DNA of 64,000 nt, from assembly GCA_934193515.1 (NCBI GenBank), contig CAKPVJ010000002.1, positions 102,991-166,990 of the forward strand, read 5' to 3'. Shown here in pieces: positions 43,675-52,977 of the stretch (positions within the stretch are counted from its first letter, which is position 1; each line of letters opens with the position of its first letter). Under the pieces are notes generated by a model, which saw only the letters and a program-made list of their open reading frames with translations, was not told the DNA's origin and did no database searches. Origin of the DNA: an uncultured Megasphaera sp. GTDB taxonomy: Bacteria; Bacillota; Negativicutes; Veillonellales; Megasphaeraceae. The position numbers and the translations under genes were made by a program.

Positions 43675-45186
43675 ATGATTCAGTATGATGTCATTATTAT
43701 TGGTACCGGCGCCGCCGCGATTATTGCCGACGCCGCACTGCGCCAAGGGCTGCATATCGCCATCATTGAACGCGGCCCTTTTGGCGGAACTTGTCTAAAC
43801 CGCGGCTGTATTCCGACGAAGGTCATGGTTACAGCCGCCAATGCGGTCCGAGATATCGCACACAACCGGCATATCGGCGTAACGGCAGACCACGTACGGC
43901 TGGACTGGCAGACGATGTCGCAGCGGCTTTGGAAAAAAGTCCGGGAAAATGAAGGCATCAAAACCTACTACGCGCAGTTTCCCAATATAGATATATACGA
44001 GGGAACAGCTTCCTTCTGTCAGCCCAAGACACTTACAGTCACACTGCATGACGGCACGGTCCATCAGCTGCAGGGAGAAAAAATCTGTATCGGTGCCGGC
44101 GCGCGCACGTTTATTCCTGACCTTCCCGGGTTGGACGATGTCGGATATATTACGTCAGAAACCTTGTTTGGCAATGCATACCCGCAGCAGCCCTACCGCA
44201 GCCTGCTCATCATCGGCGGCGGTCCGATCGGCTGTGAGTTTGCCCATGTCTTCAGCGCCGCCGGTACTCGTGTTACGCTCATACAGCATAATGTTCGCCT
44301 GCTCCCCAAAGAAGATGAAGAAATTTCGGCATTCCTTTTGCAGCAGTTCCAAAACGCCGGCATTACCGTCCATCTCAATCAGGACACCCTATCTGTACGC
44401 AGTGAAAACGGAGAAAAAATTCTCACCTGCCAAGACCGCAAGACAGGACAAACCCTGACTGTACAAGCTGAAGAAATCTTGGTTGCGCCAGGCATTCATC
44501 CCATGACGGATTTGCTGCATCTGGAACATACAGATATCCAAACAGACCGCCAGGGATATATCCTGACCAATGAATTTCTCGAAACCAGCGCCGAAGGCAT
44601 CTGGGCGTTGGGCGATATCAATGGGAAAGCGCCGTTTCGTCACAAAGCCAACTATGAAGCAGAAATCATCGCGCACAATCTCTTTTCCGGCAATGTCCCG
44701 GAAAACTGGCGCTGGGCCCGTTATGACCTCGTCCCGGCCGTGACCTATACCTATCCAGAAGCCGCGCATGTCGGCCTGACAGAACAGCAGGCTCGCCAAG
44801 CCGGATACGCTGTAGAAGCTGCCTATAATCATTACTCGTCCGCTGCCAAAGGCTATGCGCTGGGCTATGAACCCGGCCAAGCCGATGACGGCTTTGTCAA
44901 ACTGGTCATCGACAAAAAGACAAAACACATATTGGGTGCCCATATCATCGGCCAAGAAGCCTCGGTTCTGCTGCAGCCTTTCATCAACCTGCTGTCCTGC
45001 GGCCCCCAAACCATTGTCCCAATCCAGCCAACCATTGCCTCTCCCACAGCAGCCCGCCTGCGCCGACTGCCCTTGACCCGGACCTTAGACCCGAAATCTG
45101 TTTACACCCTCAGCGAAACGATGACACCCCATCCGTCGCTATCTGAAATAACCATGTGGACGCGGTACTACTACGAAAAGAAATAA
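43675..45186 (+). CDS. FAD-dependent pyridine nucleotide-disulfide oxidoreductase (Lpd-like)
   Basis: A dimeric flavoprotein using NAD(P)H and a redox-active disulfide. The 503-residue protein has the FAD motif VIIIGTGAAAIIADAAL and the disulfide GGTCLNRGCIPTK (C-x4-C near residue 40). The NAD motif is LLIIGGGPIGCEFAHVF, the second FAD motif GIWALGDINGKAPF, and the C-terminal His-Glu pair is in PHPSLSEITMWT. These match dihydrolipoamide dehydrogenase. No pyruvate or 2-oxoacid dehydrogenase E1/E2 genes are near, and the N-terminal lipoyl domain is absent. Mercuric or glutathione reductase are less likely from the CLNRGC motif. AAGGAGG precedes the ATG. Confidence 0.88.
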   Translation: MIQYDVIIIGTGAAAIIADAALRQGLHIAIIERGPFGGTCLNRGCIPTKVMVTAANAVRDIAHNRHIGVTADHVRLDWQTMSQRLWKKVRENEGIKTYYAQFPNIDIYEGTASFCQPKTLTVTLHDGTVHQLQGEKICIGAGARTFIPDLPGLDDVGYITSETLFGNAYPQQPYRSLLIIGGGPIGCEFAHVFSAAGTRVTLIQHNVRLLPKEDEEISAFLLQQFQNAGITVHLNQDTLSVRSENGEKILTCQDRKTGQTLTVQAEEILVAPGIHPMTDLLHLEHTDIQTDRQGYILTNEFLETSAEGIWALGDINGKAPFRHKANYEAEIIAHNLFSGNVPENWRWARYDLVPAVTYTYPEAAHVGLTEQQARQAGYAVEAAYNHYSSAAKGYALGYEPGQADDGFVKLVIDKKTKHILGAHIIGQEASVLLQPFINLLSCGPQTIVPIQPTIASPTAARLRRLPLTRTLDPKSVYTLSETMTPHPSLSEITMWTRYYYEKK

Positions 45187-45721
45187 TTACAGCTCAGATG
45201 CCGTTCTATCTTTTCTTCCATGTATACGAATTACCATGCGAAACAAAAAAAACTTCATACCCCTGCAAGTAGAAGGAGCTTGTTGCTTCATGCGGCAGAT
45301 AACCTGTACTCATACTTAGCGATTTCCGCATCATGGCCTGCATCATCTTGAGTATATTTACTTTACCCTAAATGACAGGGGCCTGTCAAAAGCCGCTTAT
45401 TTCTTTGGGTTTTATCTGCTTCAAAAAATTTGGGTCAAATTATTTTTCTTCTCCTATGTTAGATATCATATGTCTAAGAGAAAATCGTCACGCAAAATGC
45501 TCTTTTTTATAAAACGTGTTGCAGCATTACACCATTCAGAGCGAAGGGTACCACATCGTAGCTAGACTATTCTCGTGCCGTATTTTTTATTCTCAATTTT
45601 TCTCTCAATTTATTTCTCATTTTCCTTGCTATTTTTGAGAATGAAGTATATACTATAGGAAACAGTATTCGTTGCGCAGCGATATGAAATAGTATATGGG
45701 TAATTTGGGGAGGAATGACAT
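45187..45721. other. Long intergenic region without a supported gene
   Basis: There are 535 bases with no open frame that has a ribosome site. It contains an imperfect palindrome TTAGATAT-CAT-ATGTCTAA (45459-45477, reads as TTAGAYAT arms with one mismatch) and a T-rich stretch at 45580-45620. No tRNA or other structured RNA is recognised. Confidence 0.5.
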
Positions 45722-45994
45722 ATGAAATTTGTCAAATATATTGTACCGTATCTTTTAATTTCTCCGGTGTCCGTAGCCGTTTTCTTTATCGCATTGTTTG
45801 TGTCCTGCATTTCTATTGAGTTTGTCATGCACGCTGTATTGACTGTCTTGGGCGTGTTGTCCTTGATTTCCAAAACAGCACAAAATATATTTGTTTCTAC
45901 AGCCGGGGCTGCTGTGTCTATATTGGCAGCTGCTGTCTTCATGAATAAGGCTGTTGAAGAATTACGCCACACGCATATTTCCTTTCGTCTATAA
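45722..45994 (+). CDS. Small membrane protein of unknown function
   Basis: A 90-residue protein with two to three hydrophobic segments (YIVPYLLISPVSVAVFFIAL, HAVLTVLGVLSLI, STAGAAVSILAAAVFM) and a short basic C-terminus. I do not recognise a family. GGGGAGGAATGACAT before the ATG is a strong ribosome site and a terminator follows, which support it as a real gene. The minus-strand frame over the same bases (45610-46002) lacks a ribosome site and is taken as a shadow. Confidence 0.65.
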   Translation: MKFVKYIVPYLLISPVSVAVFFIALFVSCISIEFVMHAVLTVLGVLSLISKTAQNIFVSTAGAAVSILAAAVFMNKAVEELRHTHISFRL

Positions 45995-45996
45995 TA

Positions 45997-46040
45997 TAAC
46001 AAAAATTGCCGTCTCTACTCTTGCAACGGAGTAAAGGCGG
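45997..46040. terminator. Bidirectional terminator between convergent genes
   Basis: GCCGTCTCTACTC pairs with GAGTAAAGGCGGC around TTGCAACG. On the plus strand it is followed by GTTTTTT and on the minus strand by AATTTTTG. It serves the small membrane gene and the secreted protein gene. Confidence 0.85.
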
Positions 46041-46060
46041 CGTTTTTTATTGCCAAATCT

Positions 46061-46492
46061 TTAGTTATCCCAGTCCTCGGTGTCATGATGCTTCATCATA
46101 TGGTTTCGCTGAGGCGGGGCAAAAATTTCTTTCAATGTATCTTGATCTATCCCTGTTCTATCCGGCAGAGATTCCATAAATTGGCGGCGTTCTTTGCGCT
46201 GTTTCTTTTGAAAACGCTGCATTTCTTTGTTGAGTTTCAACGCTTGGTCTGACGTCAATTTGCCGTCTCTCACCATTTGTTGAACCCGATGGGAAAATGC
46301 CAGTTTTGCCTGCGGCGATACAGCAGGTCCCGGTCCCATGCGGCGTTCCATTCTTGGCGGCGGCACGGACGGTCCGGTTTCTGCATCTGCTGCGGATGCC
46401 ATTCCGTACGGCATCGCTGCCATGATAGCGGCTGCCGCACCTACCAGAGATACTGCCAATATCCGTTTTCGTACATATATAGCCCATTTCAT
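46061..46492 (-). CDS. Spy/CpxP-like secreted protein
   Basis: A 143-residue exported protein. It has a signal peptide (KRILAVSLVGAAAAIMAAM), a Pro/Met/Arg-rich linker (PPPRMERRMGPGP) and a helical basic part (FSHRVQQMVRDGKLTSDQALKLNKEM, QRFQKKQRKERRQFMESLP). The His/Met-rich end is RNHMMKHHDTED. Length, helical content and the Met/His-rich ends are like periplasmic Spy/CpxP-type chaperones or metal-binding stress proteins, but the LTxxQ repeats are not clear, so this is a resemblance only. AAGGAG lies 9 bases before the ATG. The periplasmic location is inferred for a diderm. Confidence 0.55.
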   Translation of the reverse strand: MKWAIYVRKRILAVSLVGAAAAIMAAMPYGMASAADAETGPSVPPPRMERRMGPGPAVSPQAKLAFSHRVQQMVRDGKLTSDQALKLNKEMQRFQKKQRKERRQFMESLPDRTGIDQDTLKEIFAPPQRNHMMKHHDTEDWDN

Positions 46493-46619
46493 AGCCTATC
46501 CACTCCTTTTCTAAGAATGGTTTTAGTATACACAAGGTATGTTACAATTCTGTCACATCAGGCTAACAAAACCATAACGTTTTCTAATGAATACCTACGC
46601 TGTATCTCCCATGACGTAT

Positions 46620-47750
46620 CTAACCGTTCCACAGCATGACGGCCCCTGCCAGCACGAGAAGGAACAATACGTTCATGCCGGTAAAAACAGCAATATACCG
46701 CAGGGGACGGCTTTGGGGCATATTGCTGTAAGCCTTAAATGAAATAATACTGGCCATAGAAGCAATCAATGTTCCCAATCCGCCTATATTGACGCCTAAC
46801 AGCAATGCCTGGCTGTTGGTACTATACGGTGCCAGCATGACCGTCGTCGGGACATTGCTCAAAACTTGGCTCAATACGACAGCCGCCGTAAACTCATGTC
46901 CCTGCAGCATGTGAACCGGCAAGTCCTGCATTGCCGGCAGGTTTCCCAAGTTGCCTACGCCGATAAACAGCAACACAAACAGCAGGAGAAGTTTGTAATC
47001 GACAGCAAGCAACACGGCCCGATATCGCACCAGCAAAACAGGCAGCAGCAGGATGAATACCCACCAAGGAGAAATGATACGCAGTACGCTGGCAATACAC
47101 AAGAGAAAATACCCTAAAAACAACAGCCGGTCTTTTGGCGGCATTGTCGGCGGCGGTACGGCCGGAACAACAACAGGCTCCTGCGGCAGCACCCATACAC
47201 ATGCACCTAAGAGAATGGCGCTGGCAATCGCTGCCGGACCCATCGTCCATAAAAAATCAGGCAGTGACATCTGATAAAAGGAATACAGAAAAAGGTTTTG
47301 CGGATTGCCGATGGGCGTCAGCATACTGCCTAAGTTGGCAGCTATCGTCTGTAATGTAATGATATAGACTCGGTATTTTTCTTTTTTGACGGTCTGCAGT
47401 GCCGTAATCGTCAACGGGACAAAAATCAAAAGCGCTACATCGTTGGTGATGCCCATAGACATGAAAAAACAGGTATAGACAAAAAAACCACTGAGCGTGC
47501 GCAGACTGACTGACTGTGTAAAGAAGCGGCTGTATCCATACGTCATCATGCCGCCCTGCCGAAAAGCGGCAATCACAGCCATCAGACAAAACAGCGTGCA
47601 CAGCAGCGAACCGTGTATCGCTGTGACGAGTGCCGGCAAAGAAAACGGTACGGCAAGGGTTGTCACACCTGCAAAAAGAAACGCTGCCAGGACATCTATA
47701 TACTGTTTCCATGGTAGCGTCTTACCATGCATAATCGTACGACTGTTCAT
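46620..47750 (-). CDS. ArsB/NhaD/SLC13-type anion transporter
   Basis: A membrane transporter of the IT superfamily. The 376-residue protein has about ten helices. The two pseudo-symmetric substrate loops are visible as SMGITNDVALLIFVPL with IAANLGSMLTPIGNPQNL in the first half, and SQVLSNVPTTVMLAPYS with GVNIGGLGTLIASMAS in the second. GNPQN is common to ArsB and NhaD relatives. The substrate (dicarboxylate, arsenite, Na+/H+) cannot be told; no arsenic genes are near. GAGG stands 10 bases before the ATG. It is transcribed alone, 62 bases downstream of the AAA+ operon's last gene. Confidence 0.8.
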   Translation of the reverse strand: MNSRTIMHGKTLPWKQYIDVLAAFLFAGVTTLAVPFSLPALVTAIHGSLLCTLFCLMAVIAAFRQGGMMTYGYSRFFTQSVSLRTLSGFFVYTCFFMSMGITNDVALLIFVPLTITALQTVKKEKYRVYIITLQTIAANLGSMLTPIGNPQNLFLYSFYQMSLPDFLWTMGPAAIASAILLGACVWVLPQEPVVVPAVPPPTMPPKDRLLFLGYFLLCIASVLRIISPWWVFILLLPVLLVRYRAVLLAVDYKLLLLFVLLFIGVGNLGNLPAMQDLPVHMLQGHEFTAAVVLSQVLSNVPTTVMLAPYSTNSQALLLGVNIGGLGTLIASMASIISFKAYSNMPQSRPLRYIAVFTGMNVLFLLVLAGAVMLWNG

Positions 47751-47811
47751 GTATCTTTTTCCTCTATTTGCAATATAAATTTTTTAAAATGACCTGTCAG
47801 AGCCTCATACA

Positions 47812-48321
47812 TCACGTAGTCTCATCCTGTATGACTGCTACTGAGCCATCAACATTGACTGCCCGGCAGGCATTTTCATAAACTTCTATAAACGCATAAT
47901 TTCCGTGCATCGCTAACCCACGAGCTTTTTCCATCATTTCCGGCAGCGCTTCGCCATGCTGATAGTGATGGAGTATGCTTCCTGTCATATCCAGTGTATG
48001 GACTTCATAGGGATTTCCTAAATTACATCGAGAAACGATACCAATCAAGGTCCCGCGAATAGAGATATCCGGAAATTCTTCCGTAATAATCTTCTGAATT
48101 TCGTCTATGAACTGCGGACTCAGATGGGCTCCGCCAGCATCCAATTTCTGCATCGCTTGACAATACGTTTTCGAGCGCGGTTTGCGCAACCGCAGTGCCA
48201 GTTTTCCCGCATCTATTTCCTGACCGTGACGTCGAGCGCCTTGCGAGGTCAGGGAAATTATCCGCGTAGTTTCTGCCTGCTTTTTAGCCTGTATCTTAGG
48301 CCGTAAAATAAGCCGTGCCAT
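47812..48321 (-). CDS. Unknown protein E, last gene of the AAA+ operon
   Basis: I do not recognise this 169-residue soluble protein. It has a basic N-terminal half (KIQAKKQAETTRIISL, KLALRLRKPRSKTYCQ), a central QFIDEIQKIITEEFPDISIRG and a conserved-looking end (LAMHGNYAFIEVYENACRAVNVDGSVAVI). It has no signal peptide or helices long enough to span a membrane. ATG 48321 has AAGGAG 10 bases upstream. It follows the AAA+ ATPase gene by 22 bases, so it is probably a substrate, adaptor or effector of that ATPase; this is context only. Confidence 0.6.
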   Translation of the reverse strand: MARLILRPKIQAKKQAETTRIISLTSQGARRHGQEIDAGKLALRLRKPRSKTYCQAMQKLDAGGAHLSPQFIDEIQKIITEEFPDISIRGTLIGIVSRCNLGNPYEVHTLDMTGSILHHYQHGEALPEMMEKARGLAMHGNYAFIEVYENACRAVNVDGSVAVIQDETT

Positions 48322-48343
48322 ATTCACTCATCTCCTTTTCATG

Positions 48344-49961
48344 CTAATGTCGTGTCAATACGCGTCGTACATGGTTGCGTTCTGCCTTAGGCAGTGTTTC
48401 TTCGCCAATAGGACGCCCAGACGCCGGTACGGCTCGTTCGCGGCCCCAGTCACGGATAGCCTCGATTTTTTCCGGACTCGTTTTGGACAAAGGCACGACA
48501 TTTTCAAATGTAGAAATAATTTCATCTTCATCCAGCTCTTCCTGCCCGGCAGACAACATACGATATGCCAACTCACGAACCGTGGATTCTAAATCAGCTC
48601 CCGTAAACCCTTCACTCATCTGTACCAAACAATCAGCAAACGTTGGCAGAGCAGCTAAATCCATATGCAGATATTTGGAAAAATAAAGAGACAAGATTTC
48701 CAACCGTTCTTCTATGGTCGGCAAATCCACAAAAAAGAGTTCATCAAAACGGCCGCGGCGCAACAGTTCACTAGGAAGCATCGACACGTCATTCGCTGTC
48801 GCCACAACAAATATTTGCTTGCGGCATTCCTGCAGCCAAAACAAAAATTGTCCTACCATACGGGTAGAAACACCGCCGTCATTTGCTGAACTGGCACCGG
48901 AAAGTCCTTTTTCAATTTCATCAATCCAAAGAATACAAGGCGATACATTTTCTGCTGTTGTCAACGCATCTTTCAGTTGTTGTTCTGACTGGCCGACATA
49001 GCTTCCCTGGACTGTAGCAAAATCAAGACGGTACAGCGGCAGCTGCCAGTTGGCTGAAATTGATTTTGCAGACATGGATTTGCCGCATCCGGGTACACCA
49101 ACCAGTAAAATTCCCCTGGGGGGGGGGCTGTAAATGAAGTTGGCGCATTTGTTCCCGTTTCTCCGGCCGCAGCAGCGTTTTCTTTTCTTCCAGCCAGTTG
49201 CGCAGTCCCTGCAAACCGCCGACGTGTTTCATATCCGGATCGACATCGATTTTTTCAAGCCCGGAAATATTCGAAAACAGGCGATTTTTGGCAGAACGAA
49301 CTTCTATCATGTCTTCGTTGCGTATCTGTCCGTTGGCCACCAGGGCTGCCATGACATTTTCTGCTTCAATCTGCGTCACACCGGTCAAGGTAGCCGCAGC
49401 ATCACGCATTTCATCTTCGCCCCATTCGATAGGTATTTCCTGCCGGTAATCTTCAACAAATCGTTTGATAATGCCATACATTTCTTCTTCACTGGGAAGA
49501 TCTAAACCAACAATCAGTCCGTGACGCTGCAAGGTATTCCAAACAGGCTTATTTGTCAAAACGATAAGACAAGTACCATGTTCGACAGCTAAACTAACCA
49601 CGTCAAGCAGCCGTTGGGCATCTGACGTATCGCTGCCGATATCAGATACTTCGGTCAAAACCAGTGTCTGATTATCCCGATGCTGTGTCCGCATCATATC
49701 TGCCAAAAAGTCAAGGGCCGAAACAAAGGATACAGCACCTTCATCGACTGCTTCACTGCTGCGAATGTCATAGATGCCGCGGGAAAACGTATGCACAAAA
49801 AAGCTGCTGTTTTCAATCATCGTATCTTGCACCATATCATCTGCAATATTTCTCAAAATCTCCAAAATACGGCTTCGTTCAATTGTGTTGACAACAATGA
49901 GCGGGATACGGGCAATCAGATAGCGTTTCAATTGTTTGGTGCATTCCTGTGTATTACTCAT
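48344..49961 (-). pseudogene. Ycf46-like AAA+ ATPase, frameshifted at a G10 tract (gene D)
   Basis: The N-terminal part has a degenerate ATPase-like region (YLIARIPLIVVNTIERSRI, SRGIYDIRS, TLVLTEVSD, LIVLTNKPVW). The C-terminal part is an AAA+ domain: Walker A GVPGCGKS, pore-like GSYVGQSE, Walker B ILWIDEIEKGL, sensor 1 VVATANDVS and Arg finger ELLRRGRFDE. This is the layout of Ycf46-type ATPases. The two parts lie in different frames. The switch is at ten G on the plus strand (49118-49127), where nine would give a 538-residue protein with the Walker A directly after QPPPRGILLV. As sequenced, the upstream frame ends at 49023 without any ATPase motif. It may be phase variation, slippage or a homopolymer error. 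ATG 49961 overlaps gene C by 8 bases. Confidence 0.75.
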
Positions 49962-50403
49962 TATCTCTATCCGCTCCTTTTTGACGGCGTCGCAGCAGCA
50001 ATGCCAGCTCACCGCTTTCGTCTTGCTGTGCTGACTTGACTAATGCCTCTTCTATCGATTGACGTGTTTTTTTTAGTTCTGCCTGCAGCTTTTCCCTTTC
50101 TTTCTGCGGCAGACACTGCATTCGGCTTGCTTGAAACAGTTGTTCTAAATCTTGATCTAATTGTTTTACCGCTTGTTCTATAGCGATTCCATTCTCCTGC
50201 GCCTTGTCAAAACGGCTCCTGATATAGTCAAAGCGGCTGTTAAAGGCTGCAATGAGCCGCCCAAAAAAACGCTGTGCCGTAATGTCGCACCAATGAAGCC
50301 GCCCCTGTTGCATGGCCGACAGCGTTTCCTGATCATTTCGTCCAGCAGCAAAGTCTTCCAATACGGGAATCCATTCTGCATAAATACCTGGTACATTATT
50401 CAT
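49954..50403 (-). CDS. Unknown protein C of the AAA+ operon
   Basis: A 149-residue soluble protein of no family known to me. The N-terminal half has YAEWIPVLEDFAAGRNDQETL and RLHWCDITAQRFFGRLIAAF. The C-terminal half is a charged, heptad-like helix (EQAVKQLDQDLEQLFQAS, QKEREKLQAELKKTRQSIEEAL) that should form a coiled coil. GGAGG precedes ATG 50403. The start overlaps gene B by four bases (ATGA) and the end overlaps gene D by eight, so the three are translationally coupled and probably act together. Confidence 0.65.
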   Translation of the reverse strand: MNNVPGIYAEWIPVLEDFAAGRNDQETLSAMQQGRLHWCDITAQRFFGRLIAAFNSRFDYIRSRFDKAQENGIAIEQAVKQLDQDLEQLFQASRMQCLPQKEREKLQAELKKTRQSIEEALVKSAQQDESGELALLLRRRQKGADRDNE

Positions 50404-50612
50404 TTATGATACCTCCGTACAACGCCGCGAGGTGGTAAAAGATTCCACACGGGAAGTCCTTGGACGTACTGCGGTTTTGTTGCCGATTCTTGTGTTGATG
50501 ACCGGTTTGACAGCTGTGCGGGCTGTTGGGACTCGGCTTTTGAAGCTGCCTGCTGCGTTATTTGTATGTGTTTACGCGGCGAACGCTGCAGTATATTCTC
50601 CTCTGTTTCCAT
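50400..50612 (-). CDS. Unknown small protein B of the AAA+ operon
   Basis: A 70-residue, polar, Gln/Ser-rich protein (HIQITQQAASKAESQQPAQL, SSTQESATKPQYVQGLPVW) that looks largely disordered, with a basic end RGVVRRYHK. No family is recognised. It is believed real because AGGAGG lies 8 bases before ATG 50612, it starts 12 bases after the membrane gene, and its stop overlaps the next start as ATGA. It could be a linker or adaptor between the membrane protein and the soluble partners. Confidence 0.5.
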   Translation of the reverse strand: METEENILQRSPRKHIQITQQAASKAESQQPAQLSNRSSTQESATKPQYVQGLPVWNLLPPRGVVRRYHK

Positions 50613-50624
50613 TTATTATGCCTC

Positions 50625-52206
50625 CTATACCCGTATGCGCCGGGCTGTATTATTTCTGTAACGAATATAATCTGTGGGAGTAAGGCGATTCAAAAAATCA
50701 CGCAGCTCCTGCTGCTGCGCCATTCCTTTTGTATAGTAATCATAAAAATCTGCTACTTCTGCCATACAACGGCAGATATTGTTTTCCTCTTCTTGGGCAT
50801 ACTGGTGAAATTGTTCTTCCAGCTTACGCCGTTTTTGAAATATCGAGTAAAATGTACTGTACGCCAACCCTGCCAAAAGCAATACGCCGGCGCCAACGAA
50901 AAGAGCGGAATGACTGGCGTAGACAGAGACAATGGTATGAATAAGAAAGGTTGTCAGTCCTGCCAAAATTGCTGTTATAATCAGCCCAGCGATAGGTCCA
51001 GCCATCATGATGCATAAAAGTGCAACACCTGCCAGCAGCATATACGGATGATTTTCCCATACCCAGCTTCCCCCACTGTATATACATGCCCCGCCGCCGA
51101 TGAGTAAGAAAAGTTGGAGAAATACAGACCAACCGGGCCGGTATTTTTTTAATTCTTCTTTTTGCCATGCATCAATAATCGTATGCAGTGTCTTTAGTTC
51201 TTCCCGTTCATTTTTTCCGTCTAGTGTTTGAAATCGCAGCGTACTTGTATGCCCTTCATACGATAAGTCGGAATAAAAGGTAATGGAATCCGGAAACTTT
51301 TGAATCGTTTCTCCTTGTATATCATCAGCGGCACTGCGAATCCAGTCTTTGGCCGCTGCCAGCGCATACTGACGCAGTGAAAGGGATGTTTTTTCTGTGT
51401 TAAAATACCAAGCTGTAAGCCAAGAACTATATGGATACTGAACTAAAGCTGCTTCTCTTTCTGAACGATCGTTAGCAATAAACCGCATCAATACGGCTCT
51501 TTGAGCCTCTTCTTCCGGCTGCGGCGCACCATCGGTTGCTACCTGCCGCAAGGAAGTCAGTATTTTTCCAGGCAAATGCGCTCCTGCCAGTAATTCTTCG
51601 ACACTAGCTTTCGGTGTCTTTTTCAGTATCTTAAATTGTTCATCTTCTGCAGGCACTATGGCACGACGTTCGTTTTCCAGCCAATCCCGCCATGTCTGAA
51701 TTTGCGCTTCCATCAGCGCCGCATCCAAGCGTTGCTCTTTTTGCCAACAGGACAGCATATGTTCCATCTGTCGTCTCATTACGCTGCTTAGCCAACCTTC
51801 CGTATAGCTTTCCATACAATACTGAAAATGATCCGCCAGCTGCGACGGCTGCTGCTGATCCCAATACCGTACCAGCCAACTATCAGCCGCCTGAATTCTT
51901 CTTTCACGCAGCAATATCAAGAAAAAATAACGATGTCTTCTGATCGTCTGACTGCAATGCTCTCTGCAAAGCCTGTCTGGCTTTTGCCTGTTCGTCCGCA
52001 AGCCAATAGATAAGTGCTGCTGTGCCATATGACAGCCAATAATCTGCTGCCGAAACCATCAGTTCTTCTGCTCTTTTCTGCAGTATCTCTGTCGTCAGCA
52101 ATCCTGTATTCATATTTTTTAATATGCCCTGCGCGACTGTGCGTACATCTTGTGCTGTCAGCAATGCCGTTCGGGATGAATCATGAGCCTGTCCGTACCT
52201 TGTCAC
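50625..52206 (-). pseudogene. Multi-pass membrane protein A of the AAA+ operon, frameshifted
   Basis: First gene of the operon. From GTG 52206 (GGAGG 9 bases upstream) it reads MTRYGQAHDSSRTALL and then TPR-like helices (SYGTAALIYWLADEQAKARQAL). That frame stops at 51904. The next frame carries RERRIQAADSWLVRYWDQQQP and more than 420 further residues. Five A instead of six at 51922-51927 would join them into 526 residues. The second half holds three to four membrane helices (VFLQLFLLIGGGACIYSGG, YMLLAGVALLCIMMAG, LIITAILAGLTTFLIH, LFVGAGVLLLAGLAYSTFY) and a long cytoplasmic coiled-coil tail. No family is recognised. The protein is probably the membrane platform for the operon's AAA+ ATPase. 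Confidence 0.6.
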
Positions 52207-52236
52207 ATGTACACGCCTCCTTCACTTTTGATATAT

Positions 52237-52242
52237 ATTATA
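52237..52242 (-). promoter_or_regulatory. -10 box of the AAA+ operon
   Basis: Perfect TATAAT on the minus strand with TG just before it, 30 bases upstream of the GTG start. The -35 position is T-rich without a TTGACA match. The rest of 52243-52349 holds no gene. Confidence 0.4.
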
Positions 52243-52349
52243 CAGGATTTTTCAATGTAAAAAAAGAAGTCACGTTCTGCCTGCAAAAATCACGATATAC
52301 CACTTTATGGTGTTGCTGCCTAGTTTGCTGCATGCTACAATAACATACC

Positions 52350-52402
52350 TAAAAAAAGCATGCTGGCTATATCGCATCAGCAAATATAGTCAGCATGCTT
52401 TC
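52350..52402 (-). terminator. Terminator of the YbjN-like gene
   Basis: On the minus strand AAAGCATGCTGACTATAT pairs with ATATAGCCAGCATGCTTT (one mismatch), loop of about 12 bases, followed by TTTT. It lies about 100 bases after the stop at 52501; 52403-52500 holds nothing else. Confidence 0.8.
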
Positions 52403-52500
52403 ATCCATCATGATATATATTCTCCACAGTCATCTCTATTGCCAAGATACCTATGAAGCAGCATAAAATTCCTTTAAACGCATTCTGCCAGCATCCGATA

Positions 52501-52929
52501 CTATGAAATCGTCTTCATGATGTCTTGATATGATTCCGTCAAATGATCGATAATAACATTGAACATGGCATATATCATTTCGCCATCAACATCATCATCT
52601 TTAAACAACAAACAGGTATCCATAATCAAGTCCCCGTCGTCATCGATATAGTATTTAAACGATTTAAACAATTTATTATAGTTGTTAATATATTTTAGCA
52701 CTGCCGCTTCATTGCCATCATGTACGGCATTAGTAGCAACAAGCAGCCGAATCATGCCATAAATACTGTCATCCAGCACGACAATCGTCGGCAGTTGGTG
52801 ACCCTGAATATCGATATGGGAACGGAAAATAACCGTATTCAATTCATCTTGCTTGCTATCATCAATAAGAAATGAATCGATTTGTCTGGCATCTAAATAT
52901 GTTTTAAACAGTTCAGCTTTTTTATTCAC
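52501..52929 (-). CDS. YbjN-domain-like protein
   Basis: A 142-residue acidic cytoplasmic protein. The pattern AELFKTYLDARQIDSFLIDDS, then VIFRSHIDIQGHQLPTIVVLDDSIYGMIRLL, NYNKLFKSFKYYIDDDGDLIMDTCLLF and MFNVIIDHLTESYQDIMK is like the YbjN/type III chaperone-like fold. The match is to the general shape (short N-terminal helix, four-strand sheet, C-terminal helices), so the family is tentative. GTG 52929 is chosen with AAAGGA 8 bases upstream; the longer frame is unsupported. It is monocistronic. Confidence 0.6.
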   Translation of the reverse strand: MNKKAELFKTYLDARQIDSFLIDDSKQDELNTVIFRSHIDIQGHQLPTIVVLDDSIYGMIRLLVATNAVHDGNEAAVLKYINNYNKLFKSFKYYIDDDGDLIMDTCLLFKDDDVDGEMIYAMFNVIIDHLTESYQDIMKTIS

Positions 52930-52977
52930 AAATATCGTCCTTTCTTGTTTCCATTCTATCCTAGTATAGCGTATATA

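Noticed and set aside
45610..46002. 130-codon minus-strand frame opposite the small membrane protein
   Set aside because: The plus-strand gene has a strong ribosome site and membrane segments; the minus frame covers its terminator and has no start signal.
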